Shown here piece by piece: positions 22,195 through 30,386 of a stretch of DNA of 42,524 nt. The stretch lies in NCBI GenBank assembly GCA_905215725.1, contig CAJMRD010000004.1, forward strand, positions 1 to 42,524, written 5' to 3'. Numbering within the stretch: position 1 is the first letter of the stretch; every line of letters begins with the position of its first letter. The DNA is from an uncultured bacterium (GTDB lineage: Bacteria; Actinomycetota; Coriobacteriia; Coriobacteriales; Coriobacteriaceae). A program made the position numbers and the translations under genes. Under the pieces are notes generated by a model, which worked only from the letters and a program-made list of their open reading frames with translations, ran no database searches and had not been told where the DNA came from.

Positions 22195-24291
22195 ATGGCA
22201 GACGCTAAGGATTTCCTGTTTGAGATCGGTACGGAGGAAATGCCCTCTGCACCGCTGAACAATGCCGTCAAGCAGCTTGGTACCATGATCGCCAAGGGTC
22301 TCGACGAGGCCGGTCTGGCCCACGGCGAGGTCCGCGTGATCTCGAGCCCGCGTCGCCTGGCTGCGCTCGTTGCCGATGTTGCCACCGCGACCGATGAGGT
22401 TCACGAGGTCAAGCGTGGCCCCGCGGCAAACATCGCCTTCGACGCTGACGGTAACGCCACCAAGGCCGCCCAGGGCTTCGCCCGCAAGTGCGGTGTGGCT
22501 GCCGAGGACCTGGTCCGTCGTGAGGATACCGACGGTCGCGAGTATGTCTTTGCCGAGAAGAACATTCCCTCCGCACCGGCAACCCCGATCCTGACGGCCC
22601 TGTGCGAGAAGACCATTGCCGGCCTGCAGTGGCCCAACTACCGCTCCCAGCGCTGGGGCCACGAGCACGCGACGTTCGTGCGTCCGGTCCGCTGGATTTG
22701 CTGCCTTCTGGGCGAGGATGTTGTGCCTGTGTCGTTTGCCGACGTGACGAGCGGCAACACCACGCGCGGCCATCGCGTGCTCGGCCCCGGTGACCACGTT
22801 GTCGCCAGCCCCGCCGCCTACGAGCAGGTACTCGAGGATGCCGGCGTGCTCTCTGCTGAGCGCCGTCGCGAGGCGATTCTCGCTGGTATCGCCGAGGTCG
22901 AGGCTGCCCGTCCCGGCTGCCATGTCGATACGCCCAAGAAGGTCTTTGAGGAGGTCATCAACCTCTGCGAGTGGCCGACGGTGCTCGTCGGTACCTTCGA
23001 CGAGGAGTTCCTCAAGGTCCCGCACGAGATTATCTGCGAGTCCATGCTCACCAACCAGCGCTACTTCCCGATCTATGACGGCGAGGGCAAGCTCACGCGT
23101 GAGTTCGTGGTCGTCTCCAACAGCAAACCCGAGAATGCCGAGCGCGTGATCGACGGCAACGAGCGCGTCGTGCGCGCCCGTCTGGACGACGCTAAGTTCT
23201 TCTACGAGGAGGACCTGAAGATCTCCCTCGACGAGTTCCGCGAGCGTCTGGCCAAGGTTGCCTTCCAGGAGAAGCTCGGCAGCGTGCTCGCCAAGTCCGA
23301 GCGCATCGAGCAGCTCGCGCTCGCTATTGCCCGCGAGGCTCATCTGGGCGCCCATCTTGCCGCCGACGCCGCTCGCGCCGCGCACCTGTGCAAGGCCGAC
23401 CTGGTGTCCAACGCCGTCGTCGAGTTCACGAGTCAGCAGGGCGTGATGGGCGGTTACTACGCCACCGCGATGGGGGAGAACGACGAGGTCGCCCACGCCA
23501 TTCGCGATCATTATCGTCCCCGCTTTGCCGGTGACGAGCTGCCTGAGGGCACCGCTGGCTGCATCGTGGCCTGCGCCGACAAGCTTGATACCATCGCGGG
23601 TATCTTTGCCATCGGCGAGCCCCCGACTGGCTCCTCCGATCCCTACGCGCTGCGTCGTGCCGCTATCGGTATCATCAACATCCTGCGCGACCGTCTGCCG
23701 ATCGATCCCACGTCGCTCATCGACTTTGCGCTCGAGCTCTATGGCGAGCAGGGCATTGAGTTCGACGCCGCCGAGGTCGCCCAGCAGGTTCGTGACTTCT
23801 TCCATGGCCGCCTGGTGAGCATGGCCCGCGACGAAAAGATCCCGGCCGATACCGTTGCCGCCGTCTCCGCGGTGCACATCATCGCCCCGTCCGTCTTCTT
23901 CGCCCGCTGCGCCGCCCTCGACGAGGCCCGCAAGAACGACGCTGAGACGTTCGACAACCTGGCGACCGCCTATGCCCGCGCCGCGCATATCTCCAAGCCC
24001 GAGCTGGGTGCGGAGTATGACCGCAGCCTGATGGGCGAGGTCGAGCTTGCGCTCGCCGACGCCTCCGAGGCTGCTCAGACCGCCGTCGATGCCGCCCTTG
24101 CTGCCGAGGACTACCCGGCCGCATTTGCCGCCCTCGCCGCCCTGCGCGCGCCCATCGACCGTTTCTTCGATGAGGTCATGGTCATGGACAAGGACGAGCA
24201 GCTTCGCGATAATCGTCTTAAGCTGCTCAACCGCTTCGAGGCCGTTTTCTCCGGCATTGCCAACATCGGTGAGCTTGCCCGCAAAAAGTAA
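22195..24291 (+). CDS. glyS: Glycyl-tRNA synthetase beta subunit
   Basis: tRNA-binding subunit of the tetrameric glycyl-tRNA synthetase. The 698-residue product starts with FLFEIGTEEMPSAPLNNAVK, the family N-terminus, and has the GPAANIAFDADGNATKAAQGF and MLTNQRYFPIYD segments. A C-terminal HD/anticodon-binding region ends in LLNRFEAVFSGIANIGEL. Length is normal. Together with glyQ it should form a working enzyme. Confidence 0.97.
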   Translation: MADAKDFLFEIGTEEMPSAPLNNAVKQLGTMIAKGLDEAGLAHGEVRVISSPRRLAALVADVATATDEVHEVKRGPAANIAFDADGNATKAAQGFARKCGVAAEDLVRREDTDGREYVFAEKNIPSAPATPILTALCEKTIAGLQWPNYRSQRWGHEHATFVRPVRWICCLLGEDVVPVSFADVTSGNTTRGHRVLGPGDHVVASPAAYEQVLEDAGVLSAERRREAILAGIAEVEAARPGCHVDTPKKVFEEVINLCEWPTVLVGTFDEEFLKVPHEIICESMLTNQRYFPIYDGEGKLTREFVVVSNSKPENAERVIDGNERVVRARLDDAKFFYEEDLKISLDEFRERLAKVAFQEKLGSVLAKSERIEQLALAIAREAHLGAHLAADAARAAHLCKADLVSNAVVEFTSQQGVMGGYYATAMGENDEVAHAIRDHYRPRFAGDELPEGTAGCIVACADKLDTIAGIFAIGEPPTGSSDPYALRRAAIGIINILRDRLPIDPTSLIDFALELYGEQGIEFDAAEVAQQVRDFFHGRLVSMARDEKIPADTVAAVSAVHIIAPSVFFARCAALDEARKNDAETFDNLATAYARAAHISKPELGAEYDRSLMGEVELALADASEAAQTAVDAALAAEDYPAAFAALAALRAPIDRFFDEVMVMDKDEQLRDNRLKLLNRFEAVFSGIANIGELARKK

Positions 24292-24325
24292 GCCAGCCTG
24301 CGCATAAGCGCAAAAGGAGCCCCGC

Positions 24326-25201
24326 ATGGATTGCCCGGTCACCGCTCGTCCCACCGTTATCGTTATCTCCGACTCGCTCGGCGATACCGCTTGTGAGGTG
24401 GTGCTTGCGGCGTCCGGGCAATTTGATGAAGGGGCTTTTCGCGTTTTGCGCCTGCCCAAGGTGACCTCCGTGGAGCAGGTCAAGTCATTTGTGGGGCCGC
24501 GCGTCGATGCCGACCATCGCGATGTCGCCGTGTTCCATACCATTGTCGATCCGGCGCTTCGCGCCCGCGTGCTCGATTACCTGGGTATGCTGCATATCCG
24601 TTCGGTCGACCTGATCGGCCCGACGCTTGCCGTGCTGTCGTCGCTCATCGGTGTGCCGCCCAAGTGCGTTGCGGGCGTGATTCACAAGACCGATGACCGC
24701 TATTTCCATCGTATCGAGGCCATGGAGTATTTCGTTGAGCACGATGACGGTCGTGGTTGCGACGATCTGTCGGGTGCCGATATCGTGCTGCTGGGTGTGT
24801 CGCGTACATCCAAGACGCCGCTGTCGATGTATTTAGCCTATCAGGGCTACAAGGTCGCCAATGTCCCACTGGCGCATGGCATGGAGCCGCCCAAGTCGAT
24901 TTACGAGGTTGACCCGATGCGCCTGTTCGGCCTGATTTCGACCGTCGACGTTATTTCTGAGATTCGCGATAGCCGCTTGGGCGATGACTACGCCCGTGCC
25001 GTTGCCGGCTCCTATGCCGAGCCTGAGAGCGTGCGCAGCGAGCTTGAGGAAGCTCGTGCCCTCATGAAGCGCTTAGGCTGCTTTGTGGTGCGTACCGACG
25101 GCAAAGCCATCGAGGAAAGCGCTGCCGAGATCATTGCTCACCTCGAAGAGATTCAAGAGGCAAGAGCCCGCCGTGCCGCCCGCCGCGCTCAACAAAAGTA
25201 G
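24326..25201 (+). CDS. Pyruvate, phosphate dikinase regulatory protein (kinase/phosphorylase, DUF299)
   Basis: A bifunctional serine/threonine kinase and phosphorylase that turns PPDK off by ADP-dependent phosphorylation and on by phosphate-dependent dephosphorylation. The 291-residue protein carries the DUF299 P-loop GVSRTSKTPLSMYLA (from about residue 157) plus VSDSLGDTA-like VISDSLGDTACEVV at the N-terminus and KVANVPLAHGMEPP. ATG 24326 has AAAAGGAG upstream. The neighbouring ppdK is the known substrate of this family, so the pair supports a local regulatory loop. The sequence alone does not separate PPDK from PEP-synthase regulators, but the neighbour does. Confidence 0.92.
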   Translation: MDCPVTARPTVIVISDSLGDTACEVVLAASGQFDEGAFRVLRLPKVTSVEQVKSFVGPRVDADHRDVAVFHTIVDPALRARVLDYLGMLHIRSVDLIGPTLAVLSSLIGVPPKCVAGVIHKTDDRYFHRIEAMEYFVEHDDGRGCDDLSGADIVLLGVSRTSKTPLSMYLAYQGYKVANVPLAHGMEPPKSIYEVDPMRLFGLISTVDVISEIRDSRLGDDYARAVAGSYAEPESVRSELEEARALMKRLGCFVVRTDGKAIEESAAEIIAHLEEIQEARARRAARRAQQK

Positions 25202-25257
25202 CTCACTTGGGACAAGGTTGTTTGGGTAGCTAATTTGGGACGGGGCTCTTTTAGCTA
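25201..25257 (+). repeat. Intergenic repeat, copies B (25201-25220) and C (25229-25257)
   Basis: Two tandem related stretches start on the last base of the DUF299 gene stop codon. Copy B begins GCTCACTTGGGACAAGG; copy C begins GCTAATTTGGGACGGGG and ends CTCTTTTAGCTA. Copy C is flanked by a perfect 7-base inverted repeat (TAGCTAA at 25227-25233, TTAGCTA at 25251-25257). They match the stretch at 17178-17204. Confidence 0.55.
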
Positions 25258-25527
25258 ACCAAAGAGAATACTTGGAAATAATGCTGATAAATGGTAAAGC
25301 GATTTAGCAAAAACATCGCATCCGACCTGCACTTTCCTTGTAGTGGTATCTTCATAAGGTAGCCACCTTTACCTACCGTTTACCGCCGGTTTTAGCACGT
25401 TTACCAAACCGCGCACCCTCTGCTCAAGCCTGTCCAAAACCCGCCGTATAGTTCCCTCACGGCCCGCATCCGGCGGGTCGATTCGTTACCACGGTCGTGC
25501 GCGTAAGCGCATGGAAGGGGAAGTATC
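25202..25527 (+). other. 326-base gap before ppdK: repeats plus probable ppdK 5' region
   Basis: Apart from the repeats at its left end, no ORF with a credible ribosome site is visible. The middle (about 25260-25400) is clearly AT-richer than its surroundings. A TATAGT box at 25447-25452 could be the -10 of a ppdK promoter, but no good -35 is found at the right distance. GGAAGGGGAAG just before 25528 is the ppdK ribosome site. No riboswitch pattern was recognised. Confidence 0.45.
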
Positions 25528-28278
25528 GTGAGCGATTGCAAGAGGGTTTACCGTTTTGGAACCGACGCCCAGGGCACTTGTGTCACTGAGGGCGACAAGT
25601 CCATGAACTTCGTGCTTGGCGGCAAGGGCGCTAACCTTGCCGAGATGAGCCGCATAGGCCTGCCGGTTCCCGGTGGCTTTACCATTACCTGCCAGACTTG
25701 TGTTGAATACTCCGGTGCCGGTAACGTCTGGCCCGAGGGCGCACTCGATGAGATCGTTGCCGCCGAGGCCGACCTCGAGGCCCGCTGCGGCAAGAAACTC
25801 GGTGACGCCAACGATCCGCTGCTCGTGTCGGTTCGCTCGGGTGCTCCGTTTTCCATGCCCGGCATGATGGACACGGTCCTCAACCTGGGCCTCAACGACG
25901 ATTCCGTCCAGGGCCTCATCGCGCAGACACAGAACCCGCGCTTTGCCTGGGACAGCTACCGTCGCTTTATCCAGATGTTTTCCAACGTCGTCATGGGCGT
26001 CGATGCCGATCTGTTCGAGAACGCCCTGACCCAGGCGCGTATGGTCGCCGGCGTTCGCGTCGATTCCGAGCTTTCGGCCGAGGACCTGCAGGAGCTCGTC
26101 GAGACCTTTAAGGGCATCTTCTCCGACAACGTCGAGGCCGCCCTGTACCCCGAGCTCGAGGTCGCGGACGGCAAGCCCGTCTTCCCGCACGATCCGGAGC
26201 TCCAGCTGCGCCTTGCCATCCAGGCCGTCTTTGGCAGCTGGATGAACGAGCGCGCCTGCATCTACCGCAAGCAGCATGGCATTTCCGACGAGCTCGGCAC
26301 CGCCGTCAACGTCCAGGCCATGGCCTTTGGCAACAAGGGGGAGACCTCTGCGACCGGCGTCGCCTTTACGCGCAACCCGGCCGACGGCACCAAGGAGTTC
26401 TACGGTGACTTTCTGGTCAACGCTCAGGGCGAGGACGTCGTCGCCGGCATCCGAAACACCGAGCCCATCGCCGACCTCAAGACCACCTCGGGCCTCGAGT
26501 CCGCAGGCGAGGAGCTCGAGCGCGTGTTCCTGACGCTCGAGGATCATTACCGCGATATGTGCGATATCGAGTTCACCATCGAGCAGGGCAAGCTCTGGAT
26601 GCTCCAGACCCGCGTGGGCAAGCGCACCGCCACTGCCGCCCTGCGCATTGCTATCGAAATGGTCGAGGAGGGCCTGATCACCCGCGAGGAGGCTGTGAGC
26701 CGCATCGATCCCGCGCAGCTCGACCAGCTCCTGCACCCGCAGTTCGACGCCTCCAAGAAGTACGAGGCCCTGGCCAGCGGCCTTAACGCCAGCCCTGGTG
26801 CCGCCGTGGGCGAGGTCGTGTTCTCGAGTGATGACGCCGTCGCGCGTTCCGCCGAGGGCCACAAGGTCATTCTGGTCCGCTGGGAGACCAACCCCGACGA
26901 CCTGAAGGGCATGGTCGCCGCCGAGGGCATCCTGACCAGCCATGGCGGCAAGACGAGCCATGCCGCCGTTATCGCCCGCGGTATGGGTACGCCCTGCGTC
27001 TGCGGTGTCGAGCGCTTCCATATCGACGCCGCCGAGAAGGTCGTGCACATCGAGGGCAGCGACCGCGTGCTGCGCGAGGGTGATGTCATCTCCATCGACG
27101 GTACCCAGGGCATCGTCGTCGACGGCGCCGTCGACCTGGTTTCGGCCGAGCTCACCGGCGACCTGGACACCATCCTGTCCTGGGCCGACGAGATTCGCCT
27201 GGACGAGACCTGCGGCCACGCCAACCACGTGCGCGTTAACGCCGACAACCCCGAGGATGCTGCACTCGCGCTCGAGTTTGGCGCCGAGGCCATTGGCCTG
27301 TGCCGCACCGAGCATATGTTCCTGGGCGACCGCAAGAACATCATCCAGAGCTTTATCCTGTCCGATGACGAGGCCGTAAAGCAGCAGGCCCTGGCCGACC
27401 TGCTCAAGGTTCAGACCGAGGACTTCCTGGCGATGTTCAAGACCATGTCCGGTCGCGATGTGGTCGTCCGCCTGCTCGATCCGCCACTTCATGAGTTCCT
27501 GGATAATCCTCGCGAGCTCGAGGTCGCCATCACCAAGAAGGAGGCCGCCGGCGCTCCCGAGGAGGAGCTCACTGCCCTGCGCGCCCGCCTGCGTCGCATT
27601 GACGGCATGGTCGAGTCCAACCCCATGCTGGGCTTGCGCGGCGTGCGCCTGTCCGTCGTCTTTGGCGATCTGCCGCTCATGCAGGTTCGCGCCGTCGCCA
27701 CGGCCGCTGCCCGCCTTATCAAGGAGGGTGTCGACCCGCGCCCCGAGATCATGGTTCCGCTCGTTTCCATCACGGCCGAGCATGTCCAGACCCGCGAGGT
27801 TATCGAGCGCGTGATCGCCGAGGTTTCCGCCGAGGAAGGCGTCGAGCTCAATATTCCCGTGGGCACGATGCTCGAGCTGCCGCGTGCCTGCATGGTCGCC
27901 GACGAGATCGCACATCACGCAGATTTCTTCTGCTTTGGCACCAACGACCTCACCCAGACGACCTTTGGCTTCTCGCGCGATGACGCCGAGGCCAAGTTCA
28001 TCCCGCTGTACATGCATAAAAAGATCCTGAAAGACAACCCCTTCGAGACCATCGACGCGGCGGTGCTGGAGCTCGTGCGCTTGGCCGTCGAGAAGGGCCG
28101 CGCCACCAATCCCGACATGCACTTTGGCGTGTGCGGCGAGCACGGCGGCGACCCCAAGTCCATCAAGGGCCTGTTTAACGTGGCCGACGTGGACTACGTG
28201 TCCTGCTCGCCCTATCGCGTGCCCCTCGCGCGCCTGGCTGCCGCTCAGGCCAAGCTCGAGGCCAAGCGTTCCGCCTAA
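25528..28278 (+). CDS. ppdK: Pyruvate, phosphate dikinase
   Basis: Interconverts pyruvate, ATP and phosphate with phosphoenolpyruvate, AMP and pyrophosphate; in anaerobes it can run in the glycolytic direction. The 916-residue protein has the N-terminal ATP-grasp domain (FVLGGKGANLAEM, SVRSGAPFSMPGMMDTVLNLG). The phosphohistidine domain has His478 in SHGGKTSHAAVIARGMG, with Thr476 as the regulator's target. The PEP/pyruvate barrel has GLCRTEHMF and catalytic Cys869 in FGVCGEHGGDP. The residue before the regulatory Thr is Lys; Met is commoner in homologues. The start is GTG 25528. It lies beside its presumed regulator at 24326. Confidence 0.97.
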   Translation: MSDCKRVYRFGTDAQGTCVTEGDKSMNFVLGGKGANLAEMSRIGLPVPGGFTITCQTCVEYSGAGNVWPEGALDEIVAAEADLEARCGKKLGDANDPLLVSVRSGAPFSMPGMMDTVLNLGLNDDSVQGLIAQTQNPRFAWDSYRRFIQMFSNVVMGVDADLFENALTQARMVAGVRVDSELSAEDLQELVETFKGIFSDNVEAALYPELEVADGKPVFPHDPELQLRLAIQAVFGSWMNERACIYRKQHGISDELGTAVNVQAMAFGNKGETSATGVAFTRNPADGTKEFYGDFLVNAQGEDVVAGIRNTEPIADLKTTSGLESAGEELERVFLTLEDHYRDMCDIEFTIEQGKLWMLQTRVGKRTATAALRIAIEMVEEGLITREEAVSRIDPAQLDQLLHPQFDASKKYEALASGLNASPGAAVGEVVFSSDDAVARSAEGHKVILVRWETNPDDLKGMVAAEGILTSHGGKTSHAAVIARGMGTPCVCGVERFHIDAAEKVVHIEGSDRVLREGDVISIDGTQGIVVDGAVDLVSAELTGDLDTILSWADEIRLDETCGHANHVRVNADNPEDAALALEFGAEAIGLCRTEHMFLGDRKNIIQSFILSDDEAVKQQALADLLKVQTEDFLAMFKTMSGRDVVVRLLDPPLHEFLDNPRELEVAITKKEAAGAPEEELTALRARLRRIDGMVESNPMLGLRGVRLSVVFGDLPLMQVRAVATAAARLIKEGVDPRPEIMVPLVSITAEHVQTREVIERVIAEVSAEEGVELNIPVGTMLELPRACMVADEIAHHADFFCFGTNDLTQTTFGFSRDDAEAKFIPLYMHKKILKDNPFETIDAAVLELVRLAVEKGRATNPDMHFGVCGEHGGDPKSIKGLFNVADVDYVSCSPYRVPLARLAAAQAKLEAKRSA

Positions 28279-28316
28279 CGTTTTGGGTTTAGACGCCTAG
28301 CGTAGCCCCCTTCATG

Positions 28317-28344
28317 CCGCCCGTCTCATTCGTGAGACGGGCGG
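28317..28344 (+). terminator. Perfect hairpin terminator after ppdK
   Basis: Twelve-base perfect stem, CCGCCCGTCTCA (28317-28328) with TGAGACGGGCGG (28333-28344), closed by the stable TTCG tetraloop and followed by TTATCATG. The T tract is short, but the stem is very strong. It insulates ppdK from the rplS promoter. Confidence 0.8.
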
Positions 28345-28390
28345 TTATCATGTGCGGGTTTTGTCTTTTTGTCTGCGTGAAAAAATGTTC

Positions 28391-28418
28391 TTGCAGCAGA
28401 AACCCGCGCGTGTATACT
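28391..28418 (+). promoter_or_regulatory. Promoter of rplS
   Basis: TTGCAG (28391-28396) and TATACT (28413-28418) with a 16-base spacer, 70 bases before the rplS start. It follows the ppdK terminator, so rplS has its own transcript. Confidence 0.72.
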
Positions 28419-28487
28419 CGAATACGTTTGTTCAACTACGTGCCGGCCAAGATGGTACGGCACCTCTAGAAGAGTAAGGAATTGCAC

Positions 28488-28829
28488 ATGGATTACATCC
28501 GCGCAATCGAGCGTCAGCAGATCCGCGAGGACATTCCTCAGGTTCGCGTCGCCGACAACGTCAAGGTTCACTACCGCATTAAGGAAGGCGACCGCGAGCG
28601 CATCCAGGTCTTCCAGGGCGACGTCATCCGCATGGCCGGCGCCGGTGCCCGCGAGACCTTCACCGTCCGCAAGATGTCCTTCGGTGTCGGTGTTGAGCGT
28701 ACCTTCCCGCTTCACAGCCCCAAGATCGCCAAGCTCGAGGTCGTTCGTCATGGTCGCGTCCGTCGCGCCAAGCTGTACTACCTCCGCGACAAGGTGGGCA
28801 AGGCTGCTCGCATCCCCGAGAAGCGCTAA
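28488..28829 (+). CDS. rplS: 50S ribosomal protein L19
   Basis: Large-subunit protein at the 30S-50S interface. The 113-residue product contains VRVADNVKVHYRIKEGDRER, FQGDVIRMAGAGARETFTVR and VERTFPLHSPKIAKLEVVRH, the L19 consensus. ATG 28488 fits AAGGA at 28476-28480 and homology; the TTG two codons upstream is too close. It stands apart from the rpsP-trmD group, although rplS often joins that operon in other bacteria. Confidence 0.96.
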   Translation: MDYIRAIERQQIREDIPQVRVADNVKVHYRIKEGDRERIQVFQGDVIRMAGAGARETFTVRKMSFGVGVERTFPLHSPKIAKLEVVRHGRVRRAKLYYLRDKVGKAARIPEKR

Positions 28830-28863
28830 GAAGATCGCAGCGTCTGTCCACTCGTTTGGACAC

Positions 28864-28893
28864 AAGGGTCACCTTCGGGTGGCCCTTCTTTTT
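28864..28893 (+). terminator. Rho-independent terminator after rplS
   Basis: AAGGGTCACC (28864-28873), TTCG loop, GGTGGCCCTT (28878-28887), then CTTTTTAT. There is one G-T wobble in a ten-base stem. It ends the rplS message just before rnhB. Confidence 0.85.
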
Positions 28894-28922
28894 ATCTGAT
28901 TTGCATGCAAGGAGGGCCTGGT

Positions 28923-29711
28923 ATGGCCAACATGACGAGCTCGGTTTCGGCATCGCAGGTTGCCGGTGAGTTGGCGAGCGCAACGTTTGAGGAGATCCCC
29001 GCCCTCGTGGAGCATTATCGCGAGGACCCGCGCCAGCAGGTGATCAAGGCTTGTGAACGCGCCCTTAAACGCCATGCCAAAGAGCTTGCCGAGCGCGAGC
29101 GCGTCAATGACATGTACGAGCTTATGCATGAGCTTGGCGGCGATGGGGTGGTCGTTGGTGTCGACGAGGTGGGTCGTGGATCGGTGGCCGGTCCTTTGAC
29201 GGTATGCGCCGTCTGTCTTCCTATGGAGCCGCGCGTCTGGGGTATCAACGATTCCAAAAAGCTCACGCCCGCGCGCCGCGAGTTGCTCTCAGTGAAGATT
29301 GCCGAGGTGGCGACGGCGATCGGTTTTTGCCATATCGCGCCGAAGGATATCGATGAGATGGGCATGGCCCGTGCTATCCGTACCGCCGTTGCGGGCGCCG
29401 TGGCCGATACGGGACTTGAACCCGATTGCGTCCTCATGGATGGCAACCCCTTGGGCGCCGTTCCTAACGAGCGCGACGTGGTCAAGGGCGACGCCAAGAT
29501 CGCCTGCATCGCCGCGGCATCCATCATGGCCAAGGTCACGCGTGACGAGATGATGGTCGAGTACGACGCCGAGTATCCCGAGTACCATCTGGCCGAGTCG
29601 AAGGGCTATGCGAGCCCCGAGCATATCGAGGCCATTCGCAAACATGGACTTTGTCCTCTGCACCGCGTGAGCTTTTGCGGAAACTTTCTGCAGACTGAGC
29701 GCCTTTTCTAG
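28923..29711 (+). CDS. rnhB: Ribonuclease HII
   Basis: Cleaves RNA in RNA-DNA hybrids and removes single ribonucleotides from DNA. The 262-residue protein has the catalytic GVDEVGRGSVAGPL with Asp81 and Glu82, the INDSKKLTPARRE motif, and the later KGDAKIACIAAASIMAKVTRD region. About 70 N-terminal residues, mostly helical and charged, precede the nuclease domain, as in many Gram-positive RNase HII enzymes. ATG 28923 with AGGAGGG (28910-28916) is preferred over the in-frame ATG at 28905. Confidence 0.95.
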   Translation: MANMTSSVSASQVAGELASATFEEIPALVEHYREDPRQQVIKACERALKRHAKELAERERVNDMYELMHELGGDGVVVGVDEVGRGSVAGPLTVCAVCLPMEPRVWGINDSKKLTPARRELLSVKIAEVATAIGFCHIAPKDIDEMGMARAIRTAVAGAVADTGLEPDCVLMDGNPLGAVPNERDVVKGDAKIACIAAASIMAKVTRDEMMVEYDAEYPEYHLAESKGYASPEHIEAIRKHGLCPLHRVSFCGNFLQTERLF

Positions 29712-29760
29712 GTCAATTGTGGAGACAGGGACCTCCGGGGTTTTATAAACCTGCTGGTAG

Positions 29761-29802
29761 CGGGCCGTGTGCAACGTGATTGTTGCGTACGGCCCGTTTT
29801 TT
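29761..29802 (+). terminator. Rho-independent terminator after rnhB
   Basis: CGGGCCGT (29761-29768) pairs with ACGGCCCG (29789-29796), with a further inner GCAAC/GTTGC stem, then TTTTTT (29797-29802). A textbook terminator. Confidence 0.88.
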
Positions 29803-29900
29803 GACGGCATTTGGTCAGCTTTTGGTTTGCTTCCGGTACTTACCCGCATGAAAGGTGCCCTCATCATCGGGGCAATGCAGTGTGCGGGAAAGGAGATCCC

Positions 29901-30386
29901 ATGAGTGCCGCAAGCAAAAAGAGCAAGACGCAGCAGCTCAAGGAGCGTTGGGAAAACGGCGAGCTCGACTGCGGGGCGATGATGCCCGAGTTTATCAAGG
30001 GGCTCAGTCCCCGCGAGCTGGGTATGCTGGGCGAGCTGATCACCATCGACTACTTTAACGAGCGCGGCTACACCTTGCTGGAGCAGGGTTATCGTTGCAC
30101 CGAGGGCGAAGCCGATCTGGTGCTGCTCGATGAGCTCGACGATGTCGTGGTGATGGCCGAGGTCAAGACCAGACGCGTCGCCCTGGATTGCAACACGCGG
30201 GTCTTTCCCGAGGAGGCCGTGGACGCCCAAAAGCAACGCCGCTACCGCCGCATCGCAAGTTGCTATCTCATGGAGCATTATCCGCTCAAGGCGATTCGCT
30301 TCGATGCCGTGGGTGTTACCATTCGCGGCGGGCATATCGCCGAGATCGAGCATCAGTACAACGCGTTCGATTGGCAGGTGTCGTGA
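29901..30386 (+). CDS. YraN/UPF0102 family endonuclease-like protein
   Basis: A 161-residue member of the UPF0102 family, which has a restriction-endonuclease-like fold and uncertain function. Visible family features are LGELITIDYFNERGYTLLEQ, then the YRCTEGEADLVLLD and MAEVKTRR segments that carry the E-x(n)-D-x(n)-ExK residues. About 45 residues, many of them charged, precede the fold. ATG 29901 has AAAGGAGA upstream and is preferred to the ATG at 29811. It overlaps comM; the yraN-comM-dprA order recurs widely in Gram-positive bacteria. Confidence 0.85.
   Translation: MSAASKKSKTQQLKERWENGELDCGAMMPEFIKGLSPRELGMLGELITIDYFNERGYTLLEQGYRCTEGEADLVLLDELDDVVVMAEVKTRRVALDCNTRVFPEEAVDAQKQRRYRRIASCYLMEHYPLKAIRFDAVGVTIRGGHIAEIEHQYNAFDWQVS

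Noticed and set aside
21289..24543. 1084-residue minus-strand ORF opposite glyQS
   Set aside because: It mirrors the codon pattern of the two certain synthetase genes. The GC-rich third positions leave few antisense stops, its composition is not that of a real protein, and no ribosome site is visible.
25486..28143. 885-residue minus-strand ORF opposite ppdK
   Set aside because: Antisense shadow of a highly biased gene. It has Leu/Gly/Asp/His-rich low complexity and no recognisable domain.
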